This document shows positions 9,056 through 18,952 of a stretch of 64,000 nt of DNA, one piece after another. The stretch lies in the NCBI RefSeq assembly GCF_005402965.1, contig NZ_BJCF01000006.1, positions 62,001 to 126,000 of the forward strand, read 5' to 3'. Each line of letters begins with the position of its first letter. The first letter of the stretch is position 1. The notes below the pieces were generated by a model. It was not told the origin of the DNA and did no database searches. It saw only the letters and a list, made by a program, of their open reading frames with translations. The DNA comes from Dolichospermum planctonicum (lineage in GTDB: Bacteria > Cyanobacteriota > Cyanobacteriia > Cyanobacteriales > Nostocaceae). Position numbers and translations under genes: made by a program.

Positions 9056-9880
9056 TCATAAAATGTCAGGGTCAATATTCAATTCTCTGAGTTTGGCTGC
9101 TAAACGTTCTGCACGTTGAGTTTGTTGTTCTGCGAGTTGGCTTGCTTGTTCTGCGAGTTGAGTTTGTTGTTCTGCGAGTTGAGTTTGTTGTTCTGCGAGT
9201 TGAGTTTGTTGTTCTGCGAGTTGGGTTGCTTCTTCTGCGAGTTGAGTTTGTTGTTCTGCGAGTTGAGTTTGTTGTACTCCATACTCTTCGGGTGTTAGCA
9301 TTAACTCTCCTTCTGGCATAAAATAACGCAATTTACCGTCATGGACACCCAAATATAAATTTAGCTGCTGACTCCATAATAAACCTTGAGGATTGGGTTC
9401 TATAGGTTGATATGTTCCACCAAACAAGATAAAACCAGCAAATTCTAAACTTTGCGGATTAAACCAAAAATATTCAGGTGTGCGGAAAATATCTTGATAA
9501 ATTTGTTTTTTTAACCCTTTATCAGTGGAAGCAGTAGAGGGAGAAAGCAATTCTATAATTAGATTAGGATATTTACCACCTTCCTCCCAGACTACCCAAC
9601 TATTGCGATCGCAGTTTTCTGTGTCCAGCACTAGGAAAAAATCTGGACCACGAAAATCTTTGGTTTTAATTTGCCGAGGACTGTAATAAATAGTCATGTT
9701 CCCGGCAACAAAATAATTATTAATTTTATTAATATCTCGCCACCACCAATTGAGACATTGGATTAGCAGTAGCATTTGTTGTAGATGTAAAGATGATTCC
9801 AATGGGGGTTCGTCACTTTCTAGATTACTGGGAGGAAATATTACATCTAAACCGGGTTCAATCTTTTGGGTGACGGTCAT
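9056..9880 (-). CDS. Uma2-family endonuclease (DUF820) with heptad-repeat tail
   Basis: A 274-residue member of the Uma2/DUF820 family, a PD-(D/E)XK-fold group greatly expanded in cyanobacteria with mostly unknown targets. The core (about 1-195) includes RGPDFFLVLDT and PNLIIELLSPSTAS, the region carrying the predicted Asp and Glu metal ligands. The tail (about 205-262) is built of heptads close to AEQQTQL, ending RAERLAAKLRELNIDPDIL, and should form a coiled coil. The DNA beneath is a 21-bp tandem repeat. No partner gene is obvious. The nuclease call is by family only. Confidence 0.8.
   Translation of the reverse strand: MTVTQKIEPGLDVIFPPSNLESDEPPLESSLHLQQMLLLIQCLNWWWRDINKINNYFVAGNMTIYYSPRQIKTKDFRGPDFFLVLDTENCDRNSWVVWEEGGKYPNLIIELLSPSTASTDKGLKKQIYQDIFRTPEYFWFNPQSLEFAGFILFGGTYQPIEPNPQGLLWSQQLNLYLGVHDGKLRYFMPEGELMLTPEEYGVQQTQLAEQQTQLAEEATQLAEQQTQLAEQQTQLAEQQTQLAEQASQLAEQQTQRAERLAAKLRELNIDPDIL
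9110..9275. repeat. 21-bp tandem repeats in Uma2 tail
   Basis: About eight units of a 21-bp repeat (core ttctgcgagttgagtttgttg) encode the heptads of the Uma2 tail. Because the unit is a multiple of three, other frames stay open too, giving spurious repeat-rich open frames on both strands that should not be annotated. Confidence 0.85.
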
Positions 9881-10018
9881 AGCTGCAAGTTAGTTAGGAA
9901 TGGGATCTATATCCAGGATAACAGATCCAGGAGTCTAACATTCTCTACCCACTCTGCATCTGAGCCATTTGTGGAGAAATTGATTTCTTTTGTTTTGTGG
10001 TAGTTTGTTTTGTTTTAT

Positions 10019-11011
10019 TTAAATTAAATCAGCGCGAGGTTTAAAAGTTTCTATTTCTCTTAATTTCTCATACAGTTCCCGTTCTTGAGGACTAATATTT
10101 TTGGGAGTTAATATCTGAATTTCCACTAATTGATCACCACGTTGTCCATTTTCAACAGGGTAGCCTTTATTACCAAGACGGAATCTTTGTCCAGACCTCA
10201 CACCTGGGGGAATAGTCATTTTCACTGGACCATCAAGGGTAGGTGCTTCAACTTGTCCGCCCAATGTCGCCTCACTGGGAGTTACAGGTACTTGGCAGAA
10301 GATATTAGCACCTTCTAGCTTAAACAAAGGATGAGGATCTACGGTAATTTTTAAGTATAAATCACCACCACTAATTCCTTGATTTCGCAAGCGGATAGTT
10401 TGACCCGTCACCATAGCTGGGGGCATAGTCACTTCGAGCGATCGCCCATCTTCTAAACGTATTCTTTCATTACCACCTTGATAAGCTTTTTCCAGAGGTA
10501 AGGTTAATCTAGCTTCAATATCTCGACGGTTAGCACGAGGGGGAGTATTAACCGTATATGCAACTTTAGTTCTAGGACTGCGAAAGGGGTCGCTAGTGGT
10601 GGTATTTTCCGAACTGCTTTTCGGTTCTTTACGGTTGCTAACACCAATTACCTGATTCACAAAACTTTCAAAATCGCTAAATTGGCTGGGGTCTACATCT
10701 TGACTAGAACGGTCATTAGTGCGGTTATTCCAACCTTTGGACTTGGGAGTTTGTTTATTACCAGCAAAACCGTTTTGTTGCCAATAGCGGCTAAATTGAT
10801 CATATTGCGATCGCCTGCTAGAATCGGAAAGGATTTCATAAGCCTCACCAATGGTTTTAAATTTTTCCTCTGCTTCCTTATTGCCAGGATTGAGGTCGGG
10901 GTGATATTGTCTAGCTAAACGACGATAAACCTTTTTAATTTCTTCGCTGGAAGCATCTTTAGAAACTCCTAAAATCTCGTAATAATCCCGAAAATTTTGC
11001 AAATTTTGCAT
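10019..11011 (-). CDS. dnaJ: DnaJ-like co-chaperone without zinc finger (type B)
   Basis: A 330-residue Hsp40. The J domain (about 9-75) has HPD at 37-39. A low-complexity Ser/Asn/Gln linker follows (about 80-165), and then the two beta-barrel substrate-binding domains of the DnaJ C-terminal family, with the [11 protein letters not shown] and [12 protein letters not shown] repeats. The CxxCxGxG zinc-finger region is absent, so it is a CbpA/DnaJ type B protein. It delivers unfolded proteins to Hsp70 and stimulates its ATPase. It lies 127 bp downstream of dnaK on the same strand and is likely its functional partner. Confidence 0.9.
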   Translation of the reverse strand: MQNLQNFRDYYEILGVSKDASSEEIKKVYRRLARQYHPDLNPGNKEAEEKFKTIGEAYEILSDSSRRSQYDQFSRYWQQNGFAGNKQTPKSKGWNNRTNDRSSQDVDPSQFSDFESFVNQVIGVSNRKEPKSSSENTTTSDPFRSPRTKVAYTVNTPPRANRRDIEARLTLPLEKAYQGGNERIRLEDGRSLEVTMPPAMVTGQTIRLRNQGISGGDLYLKITVDPHPLFKLEGANIFCQVPVTPSEATLGGQVEAPTLDGPVKMTIPPGVRSGQRFRLGNKGYPVENGQRGDQLVEIQILTPKNISPQERELYEKLREIETFKPRADLI

Positions 11012-11138
11012 AATCTGTTATTTAAATGTTAGTTGTCAGTGGTCAGTGGTCAGATGTGCTTATACTTGTTACTGTCCCTACAAATATGAAAAATTAGATT
11101 TTAGATCAAAGATACCGAGTCCAAAATCCAAAATCAGC

Positions 11139-13199
11139 TTATAGCCAATCATCATCATCATCCCAATTATCTTGGTAACTGGGGCGTTTAGTGCGGGTGG
11201 GACGACTTTCATAATTGGGAGAACGATTTTCTCTCCCATTATCTCTGTTAACACCTCGGTTAGATGAATTTCTTTCCCGATAATTATCTCTATAATTATC
11301 TCTGTAAACATCTCGTTCCGGTTCTTTTTCACCAGCAAAGATGTCACGGATAGCACCGAATAGATCATCATCTTCATCTTCAGCATAATACTGACGGACT
11401 TCTCTATTCAGTTCATAAAGAGCATCTTGTAAATCAGCATAAGCCTGATCAATACCCCGATCTTCATCAGCTTGTAAACTTTCCCGTAAATTGCGACAAA
11501 TATTATCAATGCGTTGACGACGGTTACGAGCGAATTGCATTCCCATTTCTAACGCTAGTTCGCGTAATTGCCGTTCTGCTTGTAATATTAAAGCTTCAGA
11601 CCGGGTACGTTTTTCAACTCGTTCTTTCCGTTGTCTATCAACATTGGCGTATTTTTGAGCATCCTGAATCATTCTATTAACTTCGGACTCGCTTAAAGTA
11701 GAAGCGCCTTGAATGGTGATGCTTTGTTCCCTGCCCGTAGTACGATCTAAGGCTGTTACCTGCAAAATACCATTAGCATCAATATCAAAAGATACTTGAA
11801 CTTGGGGAATACCTCTTGGTGCTGGGGGGATACCATAAAGTTTAAACCGTCCCAAAGACTTGTTATCTGTGGCCATGTCCCTTTCACCCTGAACCACGTT
11901 AATTTCTACGCTGTTTTGATTATTTTCCGAAGTAGAAAAGATGTCAGAACGACGAACTGGGATCGTTGTATTCCTCGGTATAAGTTTTTTCATCACACCG
12001 CCAATGGTTTCCAAACCCAAAGATAGGGGTGTAACATCTAATAGCAAAACATCCTTAGTTTCACCAGCGAGAATACTGCCCTGAATAGCCGCACCGACAG
12101 CGACAACTTCATCAGGATTAACGTTTTCGCTGGGTTCGATGCCAATTAAGTCTTGAACTAGCTGTTTTACCATAGGCATCCTAGTAGAACCACCGACCAA
12201 AACAACTTCCTCAATATCTACCGGAGAGAGTCCGGCATCCTTTAATGCCCGCTTTACTGGTGTTCTTAATCTACCTAACAAGTCTACACATAAACCCTCA
12301 AATTGCGATCGCGTCAAGCGGCTTTCTAGGTGTTTTGGACCATCCTCCGTGGCAGTAATAAAAGGTAAATTAATATCAGTGACGCTGACTGCGGAAAGTT
12401 CTATTTTAGCCTTTTCTGCGGCTTCCATTAGTCTTTGCAACGCTTGGCGATCGCGTCTTAGGTCTACCCCTTCTGCTTCTAAAAACTGTTCCGCCAACCA
12501 ATCAACCACTTTTCTATCAAAATCATTACCACCGAGTTGAGTATCTCCACTAGTAGCCTTAACCTCAAATACGCCGTCTCCCACTTCCAGAATGGATACA
12601 TCAAAAGTTCCCCCACCCAAATCAAAAACGAGGATAGTTTCCATATCACCTCGATCTAATCCGTAAGCCAAAGCTGCGGCTGTGGGTTCATTGAGAATGC
12701 GTAAAACATCTAAACCTGCAATTCTACCCGCGTCACGGGTAGCTTGACGCTGAGAATCATTAAAATAAGCAGGAACAGTAATCACAGCCCCAGTAACAGG
12801 TTCACCCAAATAACGACTAGCATCATCAGCTAATTTTTTCAACACCATGGCCGAAATTTCTTCCGGGGAAAATTCCTTATTCAGCCGAGGACAAGCAACT
12901 TTAATATTGCCAATTTCATTTTTACGGATAGTGTAAGGAACACGCTTAGAATCCGGGTTTAATTCCCCATATTTGCGCCCAATAAAGCGTTTTACCGCAA
13001 AAAAGGTATTTTGGGGATTAAGGACGGTTTGCCGTCTAGCCATTTGCCCTACAACCCTTTCACCTTCTTTACTAAAGCCAACGACGGAGGGGGTTGTTCG
13101 CATTCCTTCTGCATTGGCAATCACCACCGGCTTGCCACCCTCCATGACGGCGACTACTGAGTTGGTTGTCCCCAAGTCGATGCCAACTACCTTGCCCAT
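11139..13199 (-). CDS. dnaK: Hsp70 chaperone DnaK with charged C-terminal extension (DnaK3-like)
   Basis: A 686-residue Hsp70 chaperone. The N-terminal ATPase domain opens with GIDLGTTNS (6-14) and contains [11 protein letters not shown] and VGGSTRMP. The substrate domain follows from about residue 385, including [13 protein letters not shown]. Instead of a compact lid ending in a standard acidic motif, the protein has an Asp/Glu stretch ([12 protein letters not shown]), an Arg/Asn/Tyr-rich tail with YRDN repeats, and a DDDDDW end. This extension fits the cyanobacterial DnaK3 subgroup, reported in other species to be membrane- or polysome-associated; the subgroup call is inference. A DnaJ-like gene follows. 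No CIRCE element is visible upstream. Confidence 0.92.
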   Translation of the reverse strand: MGKVVGIDLGTTNSVVAVMEGGKPVVIANAEGMRTTPSVVGFSKEGERVVGQMARRQTVLNPQNTFFAVKRFIGRKYGELNPDSKRVPYTIRKNEIGNIKVACPRLNKEFSPEEISAMVLKKLADDASRYLGEPVTGAVITVPAYFNDSQRQATRDAGRIAGLDVLRILNEPTAAALAYGLDRGDMETILVFDLGGGTFDVSILEVGDGVFEVKATSGDTQLGGNDFDRKVVDWLAEQFLEAEGVDLRRDRQALQRLMEAAEKAKIELSAVSVTDINLPFITATEDGPKHLESRLTRSQFEGLCVDLLGRLRTPVKRALKDAGLSPVDIEEVVLVGGSTRMPMVKQLVQDLIGIEPSENVNPDEVVAVGAAIQGSILAGETKDVLLLDVTPLSLGLETIGGVMKKLIPRNTTIPVRRSDIFSTSENNQNSVEINVVQGERDMATDNKSLGRFKLYGIPPAPRGIPQVQVSFDIDANGILQVTALDRTTGREQSITIQGASTLSESEVNRMIQDAQKYANVDRQRKERVEKRTRSEALILQAERQLRELALEMGMQFARNRRQRIDNICRNLRESLQADEDRGIDQAYADLQDALYELNREVRQYYAEDEDDDLFGAIRDIFAGEKEPERDVYRDNYRDNYRERNSSNRGVNRDNGRENRSPNYESRPTRTKRPSYQDNWDDDDDWL

Positions 13200-13596
13200 G
13201 CGTTACTCGTCTCCCGTTGCGTGTTTTGTAGATTTATTATGATATAATAAGGCTGATTTTGGTTTAGTGCTAAATCAAGTCAACAATCCAATAATATAAT
13301 AGTCATCATTAAATCAGGAATTAGAGGCATTTTAGCAACAGCATTGCTACTTGCTAAACTAGGATAGCATTTAGAAAGAGGCAAGAGGTAAGAGGCAAGA
13401 GGTAATTACACTTATTGCGATTACGATTATGGCTTATGATGGACTGGTATCTCGTAATTATCTCGCAAACTGTCATTGATTTTCACCCAAGTTCCGTCTG
13501 TGCGCCCGCAAAAACTATGAATAGTAAATAGTTAAAATATGGGTGCGTGTGTGTGATATAAAATTAGTAGTAGAAGATTTCATCATAGATAGTTGT
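13200..13596. other. Spacer between dnaK and exosortase-substrate relic
   Basis: No gene is visible. The dnaK promoter must lie near 13200-13260. At 13381-13408 there is a short 7-bp array (agaggca/agaggta). The stretch at about 13280-13390 resembles about 15070-15150 (shared aatcaggaatta, then aatagcattt or gatagcattt, then aggcaaga), suggesting copies of one dispersed element. Confidence 0.5.
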
Positions 13597-14148
13597 ATGG
13601 GAAAATTTACTCTATCTCGTCTTTTGCCTTTAGTTGTTGGTAGTGCTGCTGCTGGTGTCCTTGCTTTAATGTCTCCTGCTAAGGCGGTGGTATTAACTGT
13701 AAATGGAACTCCATACGATGTGACAACCATTCAAGGAACTTATCTTGACAATCAAGACAGGATCAAGAGTACTCCTTGGTGGGACGATCAAAACGCAGCC
13801 TACCAGGTTGTTACTGATTACTTATATTTGTTTCTACCACAACCAGAGTTCCCCACACAACAACTACCTGTTTCTACCAAATTCGCCTATTCCGCCTTCT
13901 ATGACGACTATAACTATTCAAACTAACCCTATTATCCTTTTCCTTAGGGGCGTACTGGGCGTACGTTTATTTTATGATCGTAGACCGAAGATGCGCCCCC
14001 CCACCCCCGTCCCTCCGTCCCTTTTGACTTCGACGGAGGTATCATTCCCGCAGTAGTCGGCGCTTTCGTCTTGGCCGCAAGATGGAAAGCTAGAAGAAGC
14101 ATAGAATCAAAAACCGGCGCTCCCAACCCTGATGTAGCGGTTCCCTAG
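13597..14148 (+). pseudogene. Decayed secreted protein with exosortase-type C-terminal signal
   Basis: The open part (13597-13926, 109 residues) starts MGKFTLSRLLPLVVG and has a clear signal peptide ending near SPAKA. Its body is rich in Tyr, Asp and Asn. After the TAA at 13924, the same frame resumes at about 14017 with VPFDFDGGIIPAVVGAF, a hydrophobic stretch and a basic WKARR segment, closing at a TAG at 14146. A Pro-Phe-acidic-Phe motif, a helix and basic residues is the layout of cyanobacterial exosortase sorting signals. Between the halves lie three in-frame stops. I read this as one gene broken by small insertions or mutation. A cyanoexosortase gene lies 3 kb away. Confidence 0.6.
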
Positions 14149-14221
14149 GATAAATTTTTCCACATCCTTGGACAGCGGTTTTGGATACCTGGCACTCCAC
14201 CAAAAACGGCAGGGACAATTG

Positions 14222-14496
14222 TTGAGGTGACGTTTTGTGTTTAGTCCCGACCTTGGGCGTTGCTAATTGTTGATGCCTAAACTCGTCAAAAACCGACTCC
14301 CCTGTTGCTACATTTTTCTTGTTTATTTTTTGGTGGTTTATATCGCTGGCAAAAACCTTTGTAGCGTTTGGCACAATCATCTAAAGAGTTACCTAACTCC
14401 AAAAAAGCTGTATAAATTAAACTCACGATTATTACAACGAGTCGTAACGTGGTAACAAAAACCATCCACTAATTGACGAAGAGAACGAGACAACAT
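14222..14496 (-). pseudogene. Relic of a RAYT/IS200-like (Y1) transposase
   Basis: Starting at the ATG at 14496, the minus strand encodes CYHVTTRCNNREFNL, typical of REP-associated tyrosine transposases. A stop follows within a few codons. Further family-like pieces appear after stops: DDCAKRYKGFCQRYKPPK, and FDEFRHQQLATPKVGTKH in another frame. Most of the catalytic domain is missing and frames shift between the pieces, so the gene is dead. Such enzymes mobilise short palindromic repeats like those scattered through this window. Confidence 0.6.
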
Positions 14497-14553
14497 ATAA
14501 ATTAATTCCCATAAAATCAATAGTCAATGCTACAAGCAATCTATACCATATAT

Positions 14554-14778
14554 TTAAACAGCGGCAATAAATTCTTCTACTGTTAACCCAGCAGTTCGTA
14601 TCAGTCCACGTAAAGTCCCTTTTGCCACCTCATGATGATCAGGAACAGACAAAGTTACCATTTCACCTTCTTTGACCAAAATTATATGACTTGCACTTTG
14701 GCGTGCAAATCGCCAGCCCAGCTTTTCAAAAGTACGAACTACTTCTTGTCCACTCAGAACAGGTAATTTTGATGCCAT
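14554..14778 (-). CDS. hicA: HicA-family toxin
   Basis: A 74-residue HicA-like mRNA interferase. The family features are GQEVVRTFEKLGW at the start, the double-stranded-RNA-binding-like strand pattern, and the catalytic His in SASHIIL (about residue 31). The C-terminal helix is GTLRGLIRTAGLTVEEF. The gene lies 2 bp downstream of a HicB gene, so this is an antitoxin-first HicBA operon. HicA cleaves mRNA when its partner is degraded. The gene appears intact. Confidence 0.88.
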   Translation of the reverse strand: MASKLPVLSGQEVVRTFEKLGWRFARQSASHIILVKEGEMVTLSVPDHHEVAKGTLRGLIRTAGLTVEEFIAAV

Positions 14779-14780
14779 AA

Positions 14781-14987
14781 CTATACTAAGACTTCTACTT
14801 GTTTAGTTTCAATAGTCAATGGCAAGCCAATCTCTGCCCTAACCTGTAAGCAAGCAGAAATCGCATCTTGAATATTCTCTAAAGCCTCTTCTTTTGTTGC
14901 TCCCTGACTAATGCAACCAGGAATACTAGGACATTCAATAATCCAGACACCATCTTCATCTCGATCAATCGTGACATTGAATTTCAT
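14781..14987 (-). CDS. hicB: HicB-family antitoxin
   Basis: A 68-residue HicB-like antitoxin. The degraded RNase H-like fold is recognised by MKFNVTIDRDEDGVWIIECP, followed by SIPGCISQGATKEEALENI and a helix with AISACL. There is no separate DNA-binding domain beyond the core, so autoregulation may need the complex. It is the first gene of the pair with hicA and should neutralise it by direct binding. It resembles many short HicB proteins of cyanobacteria. Confidence 0.88.
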   Translation of the reverse strand: MKFNVTIDRDEDGVWIIECPSIPGCISQGATKEEALENIQDAISACLQVRAEIGLPLTIETKQVEVLV

Positions 14988-15334
14988 ACTAAGTTGTAGT
15001 TAAGTAATACCTGTATTTTAGCTTTGAAAATTTCGATCGATTATTAGTCTTAATGGAAGATTACCGCATTAGGTCAACAATTCAAAATCAGGAATTATAA
15101 CTATCTAAATTAGAATAGCATTTGCAAGGAGGCAAGATGCTTCGCACCAAGAGGCAAAGGAAGAAATAGAGTGAAAACTGCTGTAATAAGCTGTTACGCA
15201 GCTAAATTGATTGTACAATTATAATCTGGCTAAATCTTGTGGTGCGGGCATCTTGCCCGCTATAACTATACAAATTAAATGCAGTACAGCTTAGAGAGAC
15301 GCAGAATTTCCCATCTCTAATTTGGGAAACTATA
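14988..15334. other. Spacer with repeats, no gene
   Basis: No gene is visible in these 347 bases. It holds a copy of the dispersed sequence shared with about 13280-13390 and a perfect hairpin at 15244-15260 (gcgggca, tct, tgcccgc), a frequent cyanobacterial intergenic palindrome. Confidence 0.6.
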
Positions 15335-15652
15335 CTAAAGCCGTGATTTCAGGTGTTCTACTAGCTGTTGTGCTTCCATAACACCTTCAATTCTGCCCAC
15401 GGGTTGACCTTGTTTAAATAGTACCAAGGTTGGTAAAGCTGAAATTTGATACTGACTTGCTAGATTTCCATACTTTTCTGTGTCAATCTTGACAATCCGT
15501 AATCTGTCTTTTAATTGGTTGTTGACCTGTTCTAAAATTGGTACCATCATTTGACAAGGGCCACACCATTCAGCATAAAAGTCTACTAAGACGGGTAAAT
15601 CTGAACCGGATAGCATTTCTTCAAAGCTATTGAATTGTTTTTTGGTTGTCAT
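15335..15652 (-). CDS. trxA: Thioredoxin
   Basis: A 105-residue thioredoxin that reduces disulfides in target enzymes, using electrons from ferredoxin- or NADPH-dependent reductase. The active site WCGPC lies at 29-33 after the strand LPVLVDFYAE, and the cis-Pro loop is seen in SALPTLVLF. It has the full single-domain length. The motif is the standard one, so it is a real reductant rather than an atypical homologue. The subtype among the several cyanobacterial thioredoxins cannot be fixed by eye. It is followed on the same strand by a repeat spacer and stands alone. Confidence 0.92.
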   Translation of the reverse strand: MTTKKQFNSFEEMLSGSDLPVLVDFYAEWCGPCQMMVPILEQVNNQLKDRLRIVKIDTEKYGNLASQYQISALPTLVLFKQGQPVGRIEGVMEAQQLVEHLKSRL

Positions 15653-15822
15653 AACACGCGCTAATTTTTAATTAATAGTTTGTTTTTATGTTAGTTCTTA
15701 GAATCTGGAATTTGTATATGTTTATATTTTTTATAGATCCCCGGTGTAGTCACGAAAACCCAGCCCTAGCCCCTCCCCGCAAAGGAAGGGAACTGGATTA
15801 CCAATAATACCAATAATAAGTA

Positions 15823-17121
15823 TTACATCGTCAAAGATTGGGGATTGGTTTCAATCAACTTCGCTAAGTCTTGCAAGAATCCAGCAGCATCAGCACCGTA
15901 AATAATGCGATGATCACAGGTAATAGTAACTTGCATTTGTTGACGCACAGCAAATAACCCGTCGGCTGTGGCTACTACTTGGGGACGTGATGCACCAATG
16001 GCTAAAATAGAACCTTGTCCAGGAGGTAAAATCGCATCAAAGGTATCTACACCAAACATTCCCAAGTTAGAAAGGGTGAAAGTACCGCTGTTATATTCTG
16101 CTGGTTGTAACTGTTTTGTTCTCGCGCGTTCCACTAAAGATTTCCAATTGCGAGATAAAGAATAGATGTCAATTGCATCTGCATTCTGTAAAACCGGTGT
16201 AATTAATCCGCCGTCATCCATGGCGACTGCTACGGAAATATTAATATGAGAGTGATTAACAACGCCCTGGTCTGAATAACTGGCATTAAGAATGGGGTGT
16301 TTTTGTAATGTTACGGCTACAGCTTTGGCTAGTAGTGCCGTCATTGTCACACCTTTGGATTTAATTTGCTTGTAAAGTTTATCTAATCCATCGGTGCTGA
16401 TTGTGTAACTAACACGGAATACAGGTACAGATAGACTGGCTACCATGCCGCGAACTACGGCATTTTGCAAGGTAGTGAATGGTACTACTTGACCAGGAAC
16501 AGAACTAGTAACCACCTGTGTGGGTACAGGTGTGACTACTGGGGCTGGGGCAGTTACAGGGGCAGGGGTGACAACGGGGGGAGTAACAACAAAGGTGGTA
16601 GCGGGCTGCACTTTACCGACAACAACCTCTATATCTTCAGCGACAATGCGACCGTAAGGACCACTACCTTTAAGGGTATTTAAATCAACTTTCAGTTCTT
16701 TGGCTAGTTTACGGGCGCGAGGTGAAACTACTACCCGACCTGGTTGATGGTTAGAACCATTTTGAGATGTGGTGACAGGAGTGGCAATTGCAGCAGCGGC
16801 TACAGGTGTGGGGGCGGGTGCGGAAGATGCAGCAGCACCGCCTGCGTTAGCTAAGGACTTGGCTGTAGGTATTTCTGCTTCTGTTTCGGCAATATAAGCG
16901 ATCGCTGCGCCCACTGGGGCGGTTTCACCAGCGGCAACGATGATATGGGCTAGATATCCTTCATAAAAGGTTTCTACGTCCATATCAGCCTTATCTGACT
17001 CGACAACCACCACCGTTTCGCCTTTTTCCACTTTATCCCCCGGCGATTTGACCCAGGAGACAATTTTGCCCTCGGTCATGGTGGAACTCAGCGCCGGCAT
17101 AAATACTTCGTTAATGCTCAT
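15823..17121 (-). CDS. pdhC: Pyruvate dehydrogenase E2 (dihydrolipoamide acetyltransferase)
   Basis: A 432-residue E2 core of the pyruvate dehydrogenase complex, transferring acetyl groups from lipoyl-lysine to CoA. An N-terminal lipoyl domain (about 3-78) carries the target lysine in ESDKADMD. A Pro/Ala/Thr-rich linker follows, then the peripheral-subunit-binding domain (SPRARKLAKEL to GRIVAEDIE, about 132-170), a second Pro/Val/Thr-rich linker, and the catalytic domain (about 215-432) with DHRIIYGADA carrying the active-site His and Asp. The single lipoyl domain fits cyanobacterial E2. Linker length is normal. The gene stands alone, as E1 and E3 genes are often scattered in cyanobacteria. 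Confidence 0.93.
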   Translation of the reverse strand: MSINEVFMPALSSTMTEGKIVSWVKSPGDKVEKGETVVVVESDKADMDVETFYEGYLAHIIVAAGETAPVGAAIAYIAETEAEIPTAKSLANAGGAAASSAPAPTPVAAAAIATPVTTSQNGSNHQPGRVVVSPRARKLAKELKVDLNTLKGSGPYGRIVAEDIEVVVGKVQPATTFVVTPPVVTPAPVTAPAPVVTPVPTQVVTSSVPGQVVPFTTLQNAVVRGMVASLSVPVFRVSYTISTDGLDKLYKQIKSKGVTMTALLAKAVAVTLQKHPILNASYSDQGVVNHSHINISVAVAMDDGGLITPVLQNADAIDIYSLSRNWKSLVERARTKQLQPAEYNSGTFTLSNLGMFGVDTFDAILPPGQGSILAIGASRPQVVATADGLFAVRQQMQVTITCDHRIIYGADAAGFLQDLAKLIETNPQSLTM

Positions 17122-17358
17122 AATGGTGGTTTCAGAATCAATAAATAATATATGGACTTTAATTTATGGATTCTAACAGTTTTGTGGTCAAGTTGGTGAT
17201 TTTTTGCCAAAGATAAAAATCCGTTTTTTACATCAAACTTAACCAACTATGTCATAGTCAGCGATTCTGAAATCCTTAATTTTTTATGATAGTTCTTCCT
17301 TGTCTTTTCTACTCTAACATATTTAAAATCAATTGTCAACCCCCTCCCATCTTTTGGT

Positions 17359-18951
17359 CTAGGTTTTCAACTTAGGGAAATTATCCTGCCAATAGGATAA
17401 TAAAGCCTGCCAAACAGCCTCCAATTCAGCCCCACTACCATCAGATTTAGCCAAGGAAAGTTGCCCCCAGACACAGCGTCTGTCACGGGGAGTCTGTTTA
17501 CCGTTGAGGAGATTCAACCATTGAGAGGGATTGAGGTAAGGACGATAAAAATAGGCAGTGAATTGAGATATTGTGACTGTACTTTTTCCCATGGAATTAA
17601 TGCAGGCTGTTAAATAGTGGTTTTCCCCAGAGGAGAACTGTAAATGATGTCCCTTAGGGTTAACCTTTTCCAGAGGCTTTATTAGCTTAGGTAAATCAGG
17701 TAGATAACTAAATTGCTCATAGTAGGATTGGATATCCCCTAAACTAGAAGGTATGTAGTATAAATTGACAGTTAAACTCTGTCCAGAGCTTTGGTAATGA
17801 TAAATTTGTCCTGATAATATTTCTTGCTTGTTATCAGCTTCAATACCTGTAGTCTGTTGCGGGAGATTATTCTGTTTTTGAGATCCAGAAACAGGTTCAC
17901 TAGTGGTTAATTGCCAACCGGGGAGAGGAATTTGCTGGGGAAAATGATAGACAGTGGCTTTACTCAAGCCAGCACTGGTATGGAGAGAAAAATTAGATAA
18001 AATGATGCTCAAACTAATACCTATGATTAGATTTGAATAAGATAATGGTTGGGATTTATGAGATGTAACTTTTGACAGTGATGATGGAATTTGATGATTA
18101 GGTGATAGCAAGAGAATAATAAGCCCAAACAATAGGAACGAGAGTAAAGCAAAGATATCACCACCTTGAGAACCATGCCAATAATTAAATGCAGGTTTAT
18201 CTGTAACTACAAGGGCGATAATAGCCAACCGGATAACGGAACAAACCCCACTAATAACCACTGAGAGGATAAAGGGCAAATAAATATTTTTCAGGAAAGA
18301 GGGAAAAAGAATGATTAACAGAAAAGAAGCTTTTAATAGCAAGATTAGAAGTGGTATTGCTGTACATTCTGACAAAACATCAATTGTCCCATTATTAACA
18401 GAAACAAGAGCGCCTTGAGTAGTGGAATCAAAGCCCAAGTACCATAAAAGAAAAGAGGTGAATTTAGCAGAAATGACTGTAATCTTAATTAGCATTCCCA
18501 ATAATTTTACCAAGATTTCAACCAAGGGAAATATGGCAGTAATTACTAAATATCGGCGAAATTGTTTAATTCCCTGAAATCCCGATGCCAATAAAGCGAA
18601 ACCTACGGAAGTGATTAACGGCAGAAAATACCAGAAAATAGAGATTTCTTGGACTGAAAAATTTGCATTGAGGTAGGGAATGATGATCAAACAACAACCA
18701 ATAAAATTAGCTGGAAATACACTAACCAAGGTGAGATCATAGCGTTTCTGGTAAAGATGCCATAGGATACTTCCATATAGTGTTAGTTCCAAGAACCATT
18801 GATTGAAATTTTGTTCAACTCGCCAATAAAGTGTGAGGTTAATTGCAGAAATCAATCCAAAGATGAATAGGAGTAGGAAAGTATGATTTGATAAGTTAAC
18901 TTTCCTGAATCTTTCTATTTTACGTTTGATTGTTAACATCATCTGTAACAT
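17359..18951 (-). CDS. Cyanoexosortase fused to EpsI-like domain
   Basis: A 530-residue membrane protein. The N-terminal ~300 residues have about eight hydrophobic helices and exosortase catalytic positions: Cys in LSECTAIPLL, Arg in CSVIRLAII and His in NYWHGSQGGD. Exosortases are membrane transpeptidases that cut proteins at a C-terminal signal and help export or anchor them. The last ~200 residues, after another helix, resemble the periplasmic EpsI/associated domain (GWQLTTSEPV, then a YY-rich strand region). That domain is often a separate gene, so this looks like a fusion. The HpsJ-like gene lies directly upstream with almost no gap. Start choice among nearby Met codons is uncertain. Confidence 0.8.
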   Translation of the reverse strand: MLQMMLTIKRKIERFRKVNLSNHTFLLLFIFGLISAINLTLYWRVEQNFNQWFLELTLYGSILWHLYQKRYDLTLVSVFPANFIGCCLIIIPYLNANFSVQEISIFWYFLPLITSVGFALLASGFQGIKQFRRYLVITAIFPLVEILVKLLGMLIKITVISAKFTSFLLWYLGFDSTTQGALVSVNNGTIDVLSECTAIPLLILLLKASFLLIILFPSFLKNIYLPFILSVVISGVCSVIRLAIIALVVTDKPAFNYWHGSQGGDIFALLSFLLFGLIILLLSPNHQIPSSLSKVTSHKSQPLSYSNLIIGISLSIILSNFSLHTSAGLSKATVYHFPQQIPLPGWQLTTSEPVSGSQKQNNLPQQTTGIEADNKQEILSGQIYHYQSSGQSLTVNLYYIPSSLGDIQSYYEQFSYLPDLPKLIKPLEKVNPKGHHLQFSSGENHYLTACINSMGKSTVTISQFTAYFYRPYLNPSQWLNLLNGKQTPRDRRCVWGQLSLAKSDGSGAELEAVWQALLSYWQDNFPKLKT

Positions 18952-18952
18952 T

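Noticed and set aside
9116-9298. Leu/Cys-rich repeat protein on the plus strand
   Set aside because: It is the reverse of the Uma2 heptad array and has no ribosome site or family.
11078-11386. A 102-codon frame on the minus strand, Met/Ile rich
   Set aside because: It overlaps the end of dnaK in another frame and has no independent signals; it is a shadow of dnaK's repetitive tail.
13250-13275. tttagtgctaaa considered as a CIRCE-type heat-shock operator for dnaK
   Set aside because: It lacks the 9-bp spaced ttagcactc/gagtgctaa arms of CIRCE.
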